Shown here: in pieces, positions 36,396 through 51,108 of the stretch | Position numbering within the stretch: position 1 is the stretch's first letter | Layout of the letters: each line of letters opens with the position of its first letter | NCBI GenBank assembly: GCA_024699855.1 | Contig: JAMPIQ010000001.1 | Location: 12,028,001-12,092,000 of the forward strand | DNA from: Aphelenchoides besseyi | Lineage: Eukaryota; Nematoda; Chromadorea; Rhabditida; Aphelenchoididae | Reading direction: 5' to 3' | DNA length: 64,000 bases | Made by a program: the position numbers and the translations under genes | The notes under the pieces: generated by a model | The model's database searches: none | Seen by the model: only the letters and a program-made list of their open reading frames with translations | Told to the model about the DNA's origin: nothing

Positions 36396-36697
36396 ATGCG
36401 GGTATCTGAAATGCAATTTCTAATCTTCTAGTCACTTAATCCGGTTCTCATTCTTGTTATCATGTTATGGCTTTAACGTCAATTTGCTTTCCGACCTTTT
36501 ACCACTCTCGACTTCACAATCTACAATATTCGAATACGAGTTTAAGGTTCTCTTTCTTTATCGCTCAAAGTGTCATAATGGCTGTTATTGTAAATAGGTT
36601 TGTAATAAAATCTTGCATATACTCTGAACAGATAGAAAACAAAACCAAGTGAAATTATTTGTTTGTGGTCAATTCAAGAAGTTGGGTCGATTCGAAG

Positions 36698-37317
36698 ATG
36701 GAGTTGAGTAAGAAGAGCAAAACAATTCTTCTGACCGTTGGAATCGCCATTTTGGTTGGAGCAACGGCGATTTGGACGTGGTCAATCGTAAGCCAAGGCC
36801 GTCGAGAAATTGTAACAACGGTCAATCCGAACAATCTCGCAACCGCACGTTCACCAGCAAAAAAACGACGTCGTGTAGGTTGATTCAATTGCTGTCCAAA
36901 TCATTCGTTTTTAGCGTCGTCGCAGTCGTAAAAACAGCAAACTTTCGGCAGTTGGAAACTCGACTCCTTCAACTGCAAGTGTAACAGTAAGCTCTTTTAT
37001 TGTCCATCCGATTCCACGGTATATTTAAGACTTCTGACAGCAGCCTGAACAATTCTACTAGTAACACGAGTTTTAACTCAAGTTACAATTCAACGTCGAG
37101 TGCAACTCCAATGTCGACGAATCGCAGTTTTGCTTCAACCTACAAACTATCGGATAGCAGTGGAAATGAAAGCGATGTGGTTAGTTGAATTAGTTGACTG
37201 TATTAACCGACTTTTTTCCAGCAAACTGCTGTGGAAACTCAATCGAAAACCGGAATTACTCAGCCGCCTGTTTTGCATTCCGTCAATGCGGCCAATCAGC
37301 CGATCCATCAAATCTAA
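36698..37317 (+). CDS. Small single-pass membrane protein, unknown function
   Basis: Four short exons join with GT-AG introns. The first starts MELSKKSKTILLTVGIAILV, a basic start followed by one hydrophobic helix (about residues 9-30), then a short stretch ending in a strongly basic cluster (KKRRRRRRSRK) built across a splice junction. The following exons are Ser/Asn/Thr-rich (TSDSSLNNSTSNTSFNSS), and the last ends QPIHQI before a TAA at 37315-37317. An AATAAA follows at about 37350. The predicted layout is an N-terminal membrane anchor with a disordered, serine-rich tail. No family recognised. It starts about 300 bp after the DRAM-family gene on the same strand. Confidence 0.6.
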
Positions 37318-37431
37318 CCGACTGCCATTTTGTTCGTTGATGAAAAAGTGTAATAAAACGTTTTACTTTCAACCGGAATGTCAATTTGAACCTCGTAGAA
37401 TACTCAATGCTCATGACGATCGGATGTGCAG

Positions 37432-38144
37432 TCAATGAATCAAAATTCGTCTCATAATCACTTGTCGTTCGATTTGATAAAGCGCCATTCCCCTTCGTCG
37501 ATAGTACAATTGCGTTCTGAATAGAATATCGAAAATGCAGATGTTGATGATGAGAAGAATCGCAAAAACAACGAAGAGCAAAAGACTAAAGCTGACAACT
37601 TGATTAGCTAAAAACAACTGAATTGATGTTTTAACGAATCCAACTACCCACCTTCAACACGTGGATATTTGTATTGAATCAAAATCTTGAGTATGTTCTT
37701 GCTTACAGCGCCAATAACCACAAGTATGAAGATACCAAATAGAAATACGAGACAAAGTATACATTCGGTTAACTAAAGGCGTTTGGATTACAATAGGCAA
37801 TGAAGTCATTCTTACTTTCAAGGCAAGAGATGGCCAGAATCCGTAATATCGTTCCTGAAAAAACCCGAAAACACAACCGCAATATCCAATGATCGTCCAA
37901 CTCAAATGCAACACAATAAAAGCATCCAGATAGCCAATATATAAACTGAAAAAGTAGGTCTCTAGTGTGTTCTTCAGAATATCCACAAAAAGAATCAACT
38001 TTGCGGCGTTCTAAAATACGCATCTAAACAACGAGTAGTATCATTTGAACTCACCGTAATATGCAAGTAGTCAAAACACGTTCGATACTTTTCTCCAAAA
38101 AAGCAATATGAATCGTTTAATGGAACGGGAAGAGAAGAACTCAT
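37432..38144 (-). CDS. Four-transmembrane protein, unknown family
   Basis: Five exons can be joined in frame with short GT-AG introns, from MSSSLPVPLNDSYCFFGEKY at 38144 to RRILIH and TGA at 37434-37432. Four hydrophobic segments are visible: IGYLDAFIVLHLSWTIIGY, LTECILCLVFLFGIFILVV, VVSFSLLLFVVFAILLIINI, and an earlier one around AAKLILFVDILKN. The topology resembles MARVEL- or LAPTM-like four-span proteins common in nematodes, but I see no diagnostic motif. It lies about 410 bp downstream of the cdk-8 stop on the same strand and converges on the small membrane-protein gene at 36.7-37.3 kb. Confidence 0.65.
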
Positions 38145-38551
38145 AAATTGGTAACGAGTTGTCGTTGTATAACATGCGACATAAACAAACTACAGATACA
38201 ACGTATTTGCCGTTCGTTTCTGCTAATTGGTCGTCTATATTTTATCGATCAGAAAACAAAGTTGAGTTCAGAAATTGGACTCGTTTACGAATCTTGAACA
38301 GGTGCTTTCATGTTGACTCACCAGTTCGTCCAAAGCAACAGATCTTCTTTTTGGCCACAAACTTGAAAACCCACACTCTCGCAAAAACAAGTTTGGACGC
38401 GACAATTTTTCCAATTAGCAAGCTCATAAAATCGTCTCCGTTGTTAACACTTACAAACTTGTTTGTTAAGCAATTTATTGTTCAAAATGCAAACTTTATT
38501 ATAAATTTACAATAAACAGTGAATGATTTTGAAATTGAGACCACAACAATT

Positions 38552-40980
38552 CTATTGAAATCGCTGTTGTTGTTGTTGTTGTTGTTGATGATGTTGTGAC
38601 ATATAAGCTATAAAGAAGATGGTCATTCAAAATACTCAAATCAAATTCACCTTGTTGATTCATCATCTGTTGATTTGGTGGCATTTGTTGATAGGATTGC
38701 CCTGACATCATTGGCATCCCGCCGGGAGCCTGTTGATGTCCGGGTGCGAATGTATTGTTGCCCATCTGTTGTTGCATCCCAGGAACTTGTCTATTTGGTG
38801 GCATCATCTGACCGACAGGACGCATTTGCGGTGGTTGTTGCGGATTCATTTGTTGATACGATTGTCCTGACATCATTGGCATTCCTCCGGGAGCTTGCTG
38901 ATGTCCAGGTGCAAACGTATTGTTGCCCATCTGTGGTTGCATCCCAGGAACTTGTCTATTGGGTGGCATCATCTGACCGACAGGACGCATTTGCGGTGGT
39001 TGTTGCGGATTCATTTGTTGATACGATTGTCCTGACATCATTGGCATTCCTCCGGGAGCTTGCTGATGTCCAGGTGCAAACGTATTGTTGCCCATCTGTG
39101 GTTGCATCCCAGGAACTTGTCTATTTGGTGGCATCATTCCACCGTGACCCTGGACAGTTTGCATATGCTGAGGCTTCTGTTGAGTTGCATGAGCATAATC
39201 AGGTGGTGGTGGATTTTGACCAGTTGGGTTTCCGCCCATTTGACGACCATAAATATTCTGTTGTTGATTTTCGATTTTGATCTGCTCATAACCATAATTG
39301 CCCTAAAAATTGCAAGCGTATAACTAACTATAGTGCCAATATCTTGCCTTTCCAGGATTCATACGAATCTTCTTTGACGGAGGTTCGAGTGCCGAACTGG
39401 GTTGTGATGCATTGGTATTTCCAACCTGAAAAATAGAGAACTTATTGATTTGTGGATAGTTTCACTTACCTGCATGTGAATGTTTCCAGTTTGCATTGCG
39501 TGTGGTGGCGCATGTTGTTGGGGTTTGGAGCCGCTGGTTTTATTGTCGGAATCTTCGTTGAGAAATTCACGTTTCGGATAAGGGATTATGCAGCCTTCAA
39601 AAACGTCAGCTGTCGGTTGAGGATCTTCTTTAAAGAAAGGATGTTCCATTGCTTCGGCTGCGGTAATTCGTTTCAACGGATCCATGGTTAACATTTTTTG
39701 TAGCAAATTGAATTGATGATTATCACAGCGGATTTTTGCTCTGTCGAACATGTGCCTTGAAAGTGAACAATTCGCGTATCTAAACAGGTTTTATATTCGG
39801 AAAAATTTCCTTTGGACTTACGCATTTCGTTTAAATTCTTTTTGCATTCTCAGGTATTCGGGCATCTTGTTCATATCTGGCCAATCTTGCTCTAAAACCC
39901 AACAAGCTCGACGAAAGATCATTCTCTCTACTGACCTGTTGGATATCCCATCACGTTGAATATTTTCGCTAACTGTTCATAATGATAGGGACTAAGAATA
40001 TGATTAAGGAAAGAACCAAACCGAATGAATACCTGGACGCTTTGATGTCTTCTTCTCGGCACATAAAAATTGGTTCAGAGGTGAGAAGTTCAGCGAAAAT
40101 ACACCCGATAGCCCAAATATCTATGGCCTGAGCAAAGTGAACAGTAAAAGCGAATGTTTTCTTTCTTACTTTTGTGTAATGTTTTGCGCACAATAACAAC
40201 TCGGGAGCTCGATACCAGAAGGTCACAACGACCGGATCCAATTCGGCCAGCGGTTTGACTGGTGCACAGAAAATTCGAGCGAATCCCATGTCGCCAATTT
40301 TAACTCTACAATTCCGTAGATCCAATGCAAAGCATCTTTGACTTACCGTCCACGTTCCAGACCCGTATCTTCGCCCATAAGAAGAATGTTTGCCGGTTTG
40401 AGATCACGATGAAGAATCCAGTTCGTGTGCAGGTAATGGATTCCGTCCAAAATTTGGTAAATCAAACTCTTGATCATGTGCTTCGGAACAATAACCTAAA
40501 TACCCGAGTGAGATATAAACTGCTGATCTACCTGTTGTTTCTTTTGCTTTGCTGCTCGATGATACTTGATGATGTGCCAGAGATCGTGTTCAGCATAATC
40601 GAATAGAAGCCAAACTTTACGATCAGCAGAAAAAAATACCCGTTGCAGTTTAATGAGATTCGGATGACTAAACAGAATTTTAGTTTCTGAGACTCACAAG
40701 TCTCGAATTACTTTAGTTCTCGTAGAAGAGCGACTTCACGACACGCGGACATCGAGAATCCAACGGCGTCAATCATCTTCAACGCGTAGAAATTGTTCTT
40801 GTCTTTGCTGGTCTTCGGTGTCGCTTTGAATACTTGACCATAAGTGCCACGACCAATCTGCAAATTCGAAGTCTACAAATGGATTCCAAAACAAAAAACC
40901 TTGGAACCTTCGTACAAGAAGAGGTCTTCGACCTTCTCACGCCGTCGACTGAGTTCCTCGCGAAAAGCGCTGTCGATCAT
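38552..40980 (-). CDS. cdk-8: Cyclin-dependent kinase 8 (Mediator kinase)
   Basis: CDK8 is the catalytic subunit of the Mediator kinase module and acts with cyclin C in the nucleus. The start [20 protein letters not shown] is at 40980, with a TTTCAG acceptor 3 nt upstream. Diagnostic features: the glycine-loop exon; the SMSACRE helix (typical of CDK8/19); [11 protein letters not shown] (40.4 kb); DMGFAR in place of DFG, as in the family; [57 protein letters not shown]; and [11 protein letters not shown]. The C-terminal tail is Gln/Pro/Met-rich and contains a 55-residue tandem repeat. A short intron near 38.60-38.65 kb (donor after MMNQQ) joins the final exon, a poly-Gln run ending RFQ with TAG at 38554-38552. 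Without that splice the frame would run to 38499 with an unlikely end. Possible operon partner of the TOG gene upstream (371 bp gap). Confidence 0.93.
38660..39140 (-). repeat. 165-bp tandem repeat in the cdk-8 C-terminal tail
   Basis: Nearly three in-frame copies of a 165-bp unit (for instance the word CTGACCGACAGGA at 38808 recurs at 38973). Each codes for about 55 residues beginning [11 protein letters not shown] and containing [17 protein letters not shown]. The copies differ by a few substitutions only, so the array arose recently by unequal exchange and is probably variable in length. Confidence 0.93.
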
Positions 40981-41350
40981 CGCCTGAAATCGAGTGTTTT
41001 AAAACGCGTTCGAAAAATGTTGTTTCAGCGATGTAGTAACGATTCTCGGAATATAAATGCATTATGGTCCATTGATTCACGGCTACCAGAAAGCTTGCAA
41101 AGTGCAAGTGTAAATCCTGAGTATCGACAGGATTTTCGTCCATTGATTTCCGGAGACTCGCATCGACTTGGTTGTGAAGTACAAGAAGTAGCATTTGATA
41201 TGAGCGAGTAGAAGCAAATTTATTTTGCAATTTTAGGTTGAAAGGACACTTGAGAATCTGAGCTTGGCACTACGTATTTACACAAACAACAATACTTATG
41301 GTGAGTAGACCCGAAGACTAAAAGCAAAAGTGAGAGGAAACAGAAACTCG

Positions 41351-44124
41351 TTAGATTTTAGTTTGAGGGTTTGTGGGACGAATCGAAGCGGACGGAGTTG
41401 GAAGCATCGAACGACGAGGCGCAGGAAGTGCCGATCGACGACGCGTAGCTTCGTTTTGCTGAACATCTCCGCTTTGGGAGATTTGCTGCGAAGTGCCGTT
41501 GGTTTGGCGATTTGATTCAGAAGCCGTGGATGTCAATTTCAACGTTTCTGTTGAGTTGGTTGGCATGCGAATAACATTCGGTTTAATCGGAACTTGACGA
41601 TTGACGACATTCGCAGAAATCGGACGAGTTACTGAGGTCGGACGACGGGAAGGCGTTTGATTAGCATGCGCAGTGGAGGCCCGATTCGATTGTTCACGAC
41701 GTCGTGGATCGTCGACAGACATTCGATAAGCCGAGAGAGTTCGCGTCGGCGCCACAGTGGGAGTAGGACGAATCGTCGATATTCGCGGTGCGGAATCCAT
41801 TCGTCGTTGTTGCAAAAGTGTTGGACCTTCGGAACGGCGGATTGTTTTGGAAACTGGCCGACTGGTTTCTGTGCTTTCAATTTTACCGCGAACAGATGGC
41901 TGGTGATTAGGTTTTCCTAACGCAGCCAAAGTCTTCGGCACCACAGCAATGGGCTTAGCAACTGGACGTACCGAAGGCCGAGTGGCTGGAGTCACGCCAT
42001 TTTGCTCACGAAGCGTTGGAGGTTCGGTTTTAACAATTTGCGGTTTTACCGGCTGAGTTTTGGGACTGAAATCGTTTAAATGAAGAAATCGAAGGTTCTG
42101 TTACTGATTCTGTACGGGCGCAGAGGGTCGTGTTGTGTTCGATGTTGGACGTTTTGTCGTTGCACTTGCGCTTTTTGCTGGTGGATTCTACAAAGGAAAT
42201 GAGCACAAATTCTTTCAACTTACATTTTTTGGTATAATAGATACATCGGAGGGGAAGTCCTTGATGTATTGATCGTAGTATTCGTCAACTTTTGCCATTT
42301 TCAGTTTGTCTTCAGCTACGGAGCTTAACAACGATGCGCCGGCTTGTTTTCCGACAGCACGAAGAAAAGCAGCCAACGATTTCATTGCTGCATCGCGGCA
42401 ATTTGCATCACTTCCCAATGCCAACTGCAATTCATTGGTTAGAGTATCAGTTGACTATAACCATTTACTTTGCACAATTCTCCAACCACTTCCTTCGTTG
42501 CCGCAGCCGAGTTTTTTGCTGTCTGAAGATCAACATCGAGCATAATTCGAGTGAAAAACTCGCATGTTTGTAACTTCGATCCCGGTGCTTTCATCGCCAA
42601 TCCTTCTTTGATGCATGGAAGTGTGGTATCGAAAGTCGAAGAAAGAAAACAAGCATCCAAACACACAATACACGGATCTCGCAACACTGGTTTCACTTCT
42701 TTGAGACGCGTTAAACATGTGGTAATAACATCCGGAGAGTGAGCCCGAAAAGTGATAGCCGATCCGCGAGCTAATCGAGTCAACGCCATTGCAGCAGTAG
42801 CAGCAACGTTGATGTTCGAATCCTGCTTCAGAATCTGAAATCGAGTTAGAATGTTCGAAGAGCAGTAAAAACTTACTTTGGTCAATTGACTAATCAGTCG
42901 ATGATGTCCAGCTGCGTCGTCAGTTGTCAATCGTGGATTCTTGTCCATAATCTCGACCAATTTGCCAATAGCATCCTTTCGTTCGTCCCATTTCTTTGAT
43001 TGCAGTTCATCGTAAAAATCTTCGGTTGTGTGTTTGAGCAGATTATAAGGTGTTAGAAATCTACAAAACGTTTCTGTTTTACTCGACACAACGATTTCAC
43101 TCACTCGTGACCCAAAATCACAGCTCTCAACTTGTCGAACTCTGAGAGTTTCTTTTCAGAAACGTTGGCATTTTGGTCGTCAGTTTTTTTAGGTTCAGTA
43201 GGCAAATCATTCTGCAATTTAATGTCATAAAGGAATAATAGCAAGCAATTACCGTTGACTGTAAGGTTTCTTCTTTCGGGACCTCAGAAGCGAACTGTTC
43301 AAAATATTCGTCAACTTTTGCCATCTTCAGTTTGTCTTCAACAACCGGGGCAATCAATGGCATTCCGGCTTGCTTGCCAATTGCTTTCAAAAAGGCAGCC
43401 AACGACTTCATTGCACCCTCTCGACAGGTCGCATCGCTTCCCAATGCCATCTAAATGCAACATCGAAACAACTCGAAGGACACTAACAGACTTTACATAA
43501 CTCTTCGACAACCTCTTTCGTGGCTGCTGCCGATTTTTTGGCCGTCTGGAGATCGAGTTTGAGCATAATTCGAGTGAAGAACTCGCAAGTTTGCAATTTA
43601 GATCCCGGTGCTTTCATCGTCAATCCTTCTTTGATGCACGGAAGAACGGCATCAAACGACTAAAGTACTGAAATGAAAGTAGGGCCAATCAACTCACTGT
43701 TGAAGCGTAACAAGCATCCAAGCATTCGATGCACGGATCTCGCAACACGGGTTTCACTTCTTTTAAGCGATTCAAACTCGTCAACAAAATTGTTGTGGCA
43801 AACGGACGAAACGCAGAACCCAATCCACGCGCCAACCGAGTTAAAGCTGCAGCTGTCACAGCAGCAACATTGATGTTGGAATCTTGTTTCAGAATCTAAA
43901 CATCATGAAAATGAATGGATAGCAACAAAACGGACCTTGTTCAGCTCCGTTATGAGCCGGTGATGTGCAACTGCGTCGTCGGCTGCCAATCGCGGATTCT
44001 TGTCCATAATCTCGACCAAACCGCCGATCGCATCCTTTCGTTCGTTCCATTTTTTCGACTGAAGGTTCTCGTAGAAATCGCCCTTGGTGTGTCGTAGAAT
44101 ATCATATGGAGTAGCAAAATCCAT
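41351..44124 (-). CDS. zyg-9: XMAP215/ZYG-9-type protein with two TOG domains
   Basis: This microtubule-polymerase-type protein binds tubulin through HEAT-repeat TOG domains at centrosomes and growing plus ends. It starts MDFATPYDILRHTKGDFY at 44124, 4 nt after a TTTAG acceptor. TOG-A runs about 44.1-43.2 kb (NLQSKKWNERKDAIGGLVEI, ILKQDSNINVAA, EVKPVLRDPCIECLDAC, VVEDKLKMAKVDEYFEQF). TOG-B (about 43.1-42.2 kb) is a close copy (ELQSKKWDERKDAIGKLVEI, CIVCLDACFLSSTF). Both look like TOG2 of animal XMAP215. The rest is a basic, Pro/Ser/Arg-rich tail ending RPTNPQTKI, likely for microtubule-lattice binding. Animal relatives usually have three to five TOG domains, so two makes this a short member. 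The symbol reflects the nearest nematode gene I know; a second TOG gene of another class cannot be excluded. Confidence 0.85.
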
Positions 44125-45116
44125 CGTGCTAAACAAAAACGATGACCACAAACATTCGCTGAGTGGAAGATGGCGCCACTATGTTGAAAGTCCGCTTTCG
44201 GAGCTCAATTCAACGGACCATCGATTTTCCTTTTTGTTGTGTTTCCGGACAAACAATGTTCTTATTGACTGTTGTCAAATATACTTTTGTTGCAATTCGA
44301 TGAACTTAACAGAAATCAATTCGACTGAAAAGTCTTTCGGTTAAAATAGATGGCTGGTGATTGTGAGACACGATGACGTTGAGAACAGGTTGAGAAATCA
44401 CAAGTGTTATTCAAATTTTGCAACAACACAATCTATCTCGTAGTTTATGTTCGAATCTGCAGGACGTTAAACGCGGCTGTCGTTTACGTCCGGTTGGCCA
44501 CTCGCTTTCTTCTCCGCGATCCAAAACTCCCGAAAGTTGTGAGAACAAGTGATTGAACAAATGAAAAGCGATCGACACACCCGAGCCATCGGACGTCTCT
44601 TCGATTCTCTCCACATCCTAACGTTAAACTTCGGCAACCAGCAGCGGTCCACAGACCTCGTTTCCATTTCACTCCCACACTCTTGGGCTTCGAAATGCCG
44701 GATTGTGGTTTGGATTTTGTCATCGAAATTCGAATTCTCGAAACTTCTGCTGGTGTTTATAAGTTCGGGAATCTACAGTTCGCCAGAAGCCAAATCAATT
44801 GGCTGTTAGCGTGAAATGCTCCCTCTTTCTTCATTTTTTCTTTTGCATTGTCGTTTGCTTCCGAGTGCTGATTCACGATTTGGAAGGGCCGAGCGAAAAT
44901 ACACGTCTGCTTCTCGTTGACATCTTTGAGACTTAAAACGACCTTTAAGAATCGATTTACTTACGAAAATTGAAACCAGTGACTTTGATTGGCTCGTCGT
45001 TTTGTTTTCTTGCAGCGCGTGTTATTGCGGTCAAAACAGAAAGCAGTTGGCAAAACGCCCACTGATGTTAGCGCGAGATTTTTGTTGAGTTTTCTTTGCA
45101 GAGTCGAGGAGCGTGA
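44125..45116. other. Divergent promoter region of TOG gene and PINCH
   Basis: About 1 kb between two divergent starts. Open frames are short and uninformative. A TTTCTTTGCAG acceptor at 45091-45101 precedes the PINCH start by 15 nt, consistent with a trans-splice site or 5'-UTR intron. Confidence 0.5.
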
Positions 45117-46699
45117 ATGGTTCAAATGGACATGAACGGCTACGCGGACGGTCCGTTGACGGCCGATGTCGATCAGTTGGTTTGTGTTCGCTGTAACGAC
45201 ATTTTCAAGGTTCGTGTATTTTTGTAAACGCTGATTGATTGTTTTATTTAGGAAAATGAGCAAATCGTCAACTCCGGGAATTCAGTTTGGCATGCCGAAT
45301 GCTTCGTGTAATGATAACAATTCAGACATCACATTTGTGTTCACTTTCAGCTGTGCTCAATGCTTTTTGCCATTCGAAGACGGGATTTACTTCGAGTTCG
45401 AGGGACGACGATATTGCGAACACGATTTTCACATAAGTTATTTTTATTCTTTGACTTTTTTGAGTGTTCTAAACAACACTGTAGAGTTGTAATTGCTTGC
45501 AAGTTCTAATGATTCTTGTTTTACGTCCTCTATGCTCCGTGTTGTGGAAAATGCAGTAAGTCGAATGCCCTGGTTCTCTTGTTCATTTTGCTGAATTCAG
45601 ATGAGTTCATTGTTGGTCGTGTGATCAAGGCGATGAACGCAAATTGGCATCCCGAATGCTTCACGTGCGAACGTTGCAGCAAACAATTAGCGGACATCGG
45701 ATTTCTGCGAAATGCGGGACGAGCACTTTGTCGTGAGTGCAATGAAATTGAGAAGGCGGCCGGAATGGGACGATACGTTTGTCACAAGTAAATTTGCTTA
45801 TTTAAGTACTTGACTAATCGAAATTCTCAGATGCAACACGTTGATCGAAGGTGAAGGCGGACACATCAAATTCAAAGGCGATAGTTACCACCCCTATCAT
45901 TTTAGTTGTAAACGTTGCGAGTAAGTCGACTTAATTTCGTTCGTATTCATTGTTATTTTAGTACTGAGTTAACTGACGATGCTCGAGAAATTGGCGGTGA
46001 ACTCTATTGTCTGCGTTGTCACGATACGATGGGAATTCCAATTTGTGGAGCTTGTCATCGGCCAAGTAAGTTAATTTGAAGCTTTGAACAAATCTCATAT
46101 GATAACGATTTCTTTTTTCAGTCGAAGAACGAGTGATTACTGCATTGGGTAAAAACTGGCACATTGAGGTTAGCGATTCCAACCTGAACAACTAAACCTT
46201 CGAACTTTCAGCATTTTGTTTGCGCCGTTTGTGAGAAGCCTTTTATGGGTCACAAACATTATGAACGAAAAGGACTTGCGTACTGCGAACAACATTTCCA
46301 TTTGCTCTACGGTCGACTATGTTTCCGATGCTCGAAACCATGTGGCGGTGAAGTATTTCAAGCACTGGGCAAGAGCTGGTGTGTGAACTGCTTTTCGTGC
46401 ACACTTTGCGATAAGAAACTGGATCAGAAGTAAGTTAACTGATGATATTCGTTAACAAATGAATTCATTTTAGGACCAAGTACGTTGACTTCTTATTCTG
46501 ACTTCAATCTTTCATTCCCCATGACTGACTAATCTGGTGTTTCAGATTCTACGAATTCGACATGAAACCAACGTGCAAGAATTGTTACGGTCGATTTCCA
46601 ACCGAACTCAAAAAGCGAATTAGCGACAACTTGAAGGAACGTGAGGTCGAAACGCTGAGACGACGAAGTGCGAGTCCAGGGCCTCGCAAAGCGACTTGA
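45117..46699 (+). CDS. unc-97: PINCH / LIMS1 (UNC-97), five LIM domains
   Basis: PINCH is an adaptor of integrin adhesions; its LIM1 binds integrin-linked kinase, and UNC-97 sits in nematode muscle dense bodies. The start is [13 protein letters not shown] at 45117. LIM1 includes [19 protein letters not shown] and YCEHDF; then APCCGKC and [16 protein letters not shown] (LIM2), [10 protein letters not shown] and [10 protein letters not shown] (LIM3), [18 protein letters not shown] and [20 protein letters not shown] (LIM4), [18 protein letters not shown] and [18 protein letters not shown] (LIM5). The tail is [20 protein letters not shown], close to UNC-97. All five LIMs are complete. Two splicing oddities: between CEHDFH and APCC the only join giving family length is an AT-AC intron (45433-45524), and a 6-nt exon (46474-46479) supplies part of the K-T-K in LIM5. 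AATAAA at 46946-46951. Confidence 0.95.
45433..45524 (+). other. Apparent AT-AC intron in PINCH
   Basis: Intron of 92 nt starting ATAAGT and ending TTTTAC. Removing it gives CEHDFHVLYAPCC, which matches the PINCH family residue for residue in spacing. The wanted frame has TAA and TGA stops at 45505-45510, and no AG lies between them and the exon, so no GT-AG solution exists. The 5' end looks like a U2-type site with A instead of G at +1, not the U12 consensus ATATCC. Confidence 0.7.
46474..46479 (+). other. 6-nt microexon in PINCH
   Basis: GACCAA, flanked by TTTTAG upstream and GTACGT downstream. With AA left over from the previous exon (donor GTAAGT at 46432) and A at the start of the next exon (acceptor GTTTCAG at 46545), it encodes K-T-K, matching the residues found at this place in LIM5 of nematode PINCH. 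Confidence 0.8.
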
Positions 46700-47036
46700 A
46701 GTCTCTAAAGAAAGTCGGATGAGTTGCCAACAGATTTCCAACGTGCCTCAAGCTCAAATTGTGCCAAATTCAAGTTCCAATTTTTCTTACGAATACATAA
46801 CTTTTTATCAGCTATTTATAACAACAAATGCACAATTCTTTTGTAAGTCCCGTAAGAACGTTTGAGCAATTAATACATGCAATACAATTGTTTTAGCACA
46901 CGTAAAACGAAAATGCTTATAATTCTGTAATTAGCTTATTGTTATAATAAATGCAAAATTGCGTTGTGTTTGATTGAGAAAGTAATGAAGTGAGTAACCG
47001 GTAGAACTTGAAACGGCTAAGAAATTTAGAAGGAGA

Positions 47037-51108
<4,072 letters not shown>

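Noticed and set aside
38660..39140. Regular repeats as a possible CRISPR-like or satellite array
   Set aside because: The unit is 165 bp, in frame with the CDK8 tail, and has no spacers.
38675..39280. 201-codon plus-strand frame over the cdk-8 tail
   Set aside because: Repetitive antisense shadow of the Gln/Pro-rich repeats.
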